Positions 5,194 to 6,200 of a stretch of DNA of 6,200 bases are shown one piece after another. Location of the stretch: contig JAOTWK010000220.1 in the NCBI GenBank assembly GCA_029862935.1, forward strand, positions 1 through 6,200. The letters are read 5' to 3'. Made by a program: the position numbers and the translations under genes. Numbering within the stretch: position 1 is the stretch's first letter; every line of letters starts with the position of its first letter. The notes under the pieces were generated by a model that saw nothing but the letters and a program-made list of their open reading frames with translations, had not been told where the DNA came from and made no database searches. The stretch comes from Gemmatimonadota bacterium. GTDB lineage: Bacteria; Gemmatimonadota; Gemmatimonadetes; Gemmatimonadales; GWC2-71-9.

Positions 5194-6113
5194 TCCTCGA
5201 GGCTCGCCGCGTACGGCAGCGGCGTGTCACGAGCCGTCACCCGCCGAACGGGAGCGTCCAGCCACTCGAACGCCTGCTCGTTCACGCGCGCTGTAATCTC
5301 TCCCGCAATACCACCGGTGCGCGTGTCTTCGTGCACAATAAGCAGCCGGTTGGTCTTTTTGACGGAAGCCACAATGGCACCATCGTCCATCGGCAAGAGC
5401 GTTCTGAGGTCAATCACCTCGACCGACACGCCATCCGATCGCTCGAGCTCCTGCGCCGCCTCGAGCGCTTTCCACACCGTCGCTGACCATGAGACGATGG
5501 TGAGATCACGACCGTCCGCGACCATGCGAGCGGGGCCGACAGGCGTCACCACCTCCTCGCCTTCCGGCAACTCCTCTTTCACGCGTCGATACAGGTACTT
5601 GTGTTCGAAATACAGCACGGGATCGGGATCACGAATGGCAGCCGTGATCAGCCCCTTGGCATCCCTTGCGGTCGCCGGACAGACGAGCTTGAGACCGGGC
5701 GTGTGAAAGAACGCCGCCTCGGGCATCTGTGAGTGGAACGGTCCGCCACGCACGTATCCGCCCGTTGGACCCCGTACCACGATCGACGTCGACAACCCGG
5801 CCCGGTACCGCGCCGTGGCAACGTAGTTGGTGAGGACGTCGTACGCGGCGGCGATGAAATCCATGAACTGCATCTCGACGACCGGCTTGAGCCCCATGTG
5901 CGCTGCCCCTGCCGCCGCACCAACGATGGCCGCTTCGCTGATCGGCGTGTCGATCACCCGAGAACGACCGAAGCGTTCAAGAAACCCATCCGTGAGCTTG
6001 AAGGCCCCGCCGTACGCTCCGATGTCCTCGCCGAGGAGGAAGACTCGCTCGTCGCGCTCCATCTCTTCCCAGAGACCCTGACGCAGGGCCTCCAGATATG
6101 TCACCTCAGCCAT
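5133..6113 (-). CDS. 2-oxoacid dehydrogenase E1 component, beta subunit
   Basis: The 326-residue beta subunit of a heterotetrameric, thiamin-diphosphate-dependent E1 (pyruvate, acetoin or branched-chain 2-oxoacid type). With the alpha subunit it decarboxylates the 2-oxoacid and reductively acylates the E2 lipoyl group. The transketolase-like pyrimidine-binding domain fills the first half: LGEDIGAYGG (27-36), DTPISE with Glu60 in the ThDP-activating position, GGPFHSQMPEA (123-133, His127 at the active site) and FHTPGLKLVCP (136-146). The C-terminal transketolase domain contains SWSATVWKALEAA (208-220), VIDLRTLLPMD (233-243) and the HEDTRTGG stretch (261-268). I start it at ATG 6113 (MAEVTYLEALRQGL), the normal family N-terminus; GTG 6128 would add five residues. 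The expected alpha subunit should lie to the right but is not recognisable in the 87 nt left. Confidence 0.95.
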   Translation of the reverse strand: MAEVTYLEALRQGLWEEMERDERVFLLGEDIGAYGGAFKLTDGFLERFGRSRVIDTPISEAAIVGAAAGAAHMGLKPVVEMQFMDFIAAAYDVLTNYVATARYRAGLSTSIVVRGPTGGYVRGGPFHSQMPEAAFFHTPGLKLVCPATARDAKGLITAAIRDPDPVLYFEHKYLYRRVKEELPEGEEVVTPVGPARMVADGRDLTIVSWSATVWKALEAAQELERSDGVSVEVIDLRTLLPMDDGAIVASVKKTNRLLIVHEDTRTGGIAGEITARVNEQAFEWLDAPVRRVTARDTPLPYAASLEDYVLPQTPDIIAAARSLLSY

Positions 6114-6200
6114 GCGTGATCCGACCACCGACCCTCGATCGGCAACCCATCGCCGGGGAGCAACCCAAGGTCACGGCGCCACAGCGGCCGGATAGCCTGC
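6101..6200 (-). other. Possible 3' end of an upstream gene
   Basis: In one minus-strand frame the window edge stays open for about 32 codons, ending at a TGA (6103-6101) 13 nt inside the E1 beta start. It contains RPLWRRDLGLLPGDGLP, with GC-rich third positions. This could be the C-terminus of an upstream gene translationally coupled to E1 beta, but a second frame is also open here and I recognise no E1 alpha C-terminus, so the call is tentative. Confidence 0.25.

Noticed and set aside
1685..6128. Genome-wide reassignment of TGA to a sense codon
   Set aside because: TGA ends the peroxiredoxin, PHP, 95-aa, E2 and E1 beta genes at normal family lengths.

Overview
The window is a GC-rich bacterial chromosomal segment. 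Nearly all of its coding capacity lies on the minus strand, so it reads from high to low coordinates. Gene content and GC-rich codon use would fit a soil or aquatic lineage such as Acidobacteriota or Gemmatimonadota, but no rRNA or marker gene is present and this placement is weak.

Right part (about 6200 to 3257, minus strand): the E1 beta subunit (6113-5133) and the E2 dihydrolipoyl acyltransferase (4597-3257) of a 2-oxoacid dehydrogenase complex. Between them, on the plus strand, lies an ORF (4702-5193) with the outline of a Y1/IS200-type transposase, in which the metal-binding histidines and the catalytic tyrosine appear to be replaced. It splits what would otherwise be a continuous E1-E2 operon.

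Middle part (3254-2128): a 95-residue protein of unknown function starts 2 nt after the E2 stop. It is followed by a PHP-domain phosphoesterase (GTG start at 2970, GTGA overlap).

Left part (2131-1): a thiol/selenol redox cluster. The peroxiredoxin gene (2131-1685) overlaps the PHP gene by ATGA. An in-frame TGA (1987-1985) interrupts it exactly where BCP-type peroxiredoxins have the peroxidatic cysteine (TPG-[TGA]-NRQL). The frame is intact on both sides, the rest of the protein has no cysteine, and directly after the TGA the mRNA can form a hairpin with the spacing and loop guanine of a bacterial SECIS. The best reading is a selenocysteine-containing peroxiredoxin that plain gene calling would truncate or miss. 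Next come thioredoxin reductase (1588-599) and, from an unusual TTG start overlapping its end, a glyoxalase II-like metallo-beta-lactamase-fold hydrolase that runs off the left edge.

Functionally, the peroxiredoxin would reduce peroxides through Sec49, with the neighbouring TrxB as a likely source of reducing power via a thioredoxin encoded elsewhere. The tight spacing from E2 to the hydrolase suggests one transcript joining lipoamide-dependent central metabolism with peroxide defence. No tRNA, rRNA, CRISPR array or convincing rho-independent terminator was seen.
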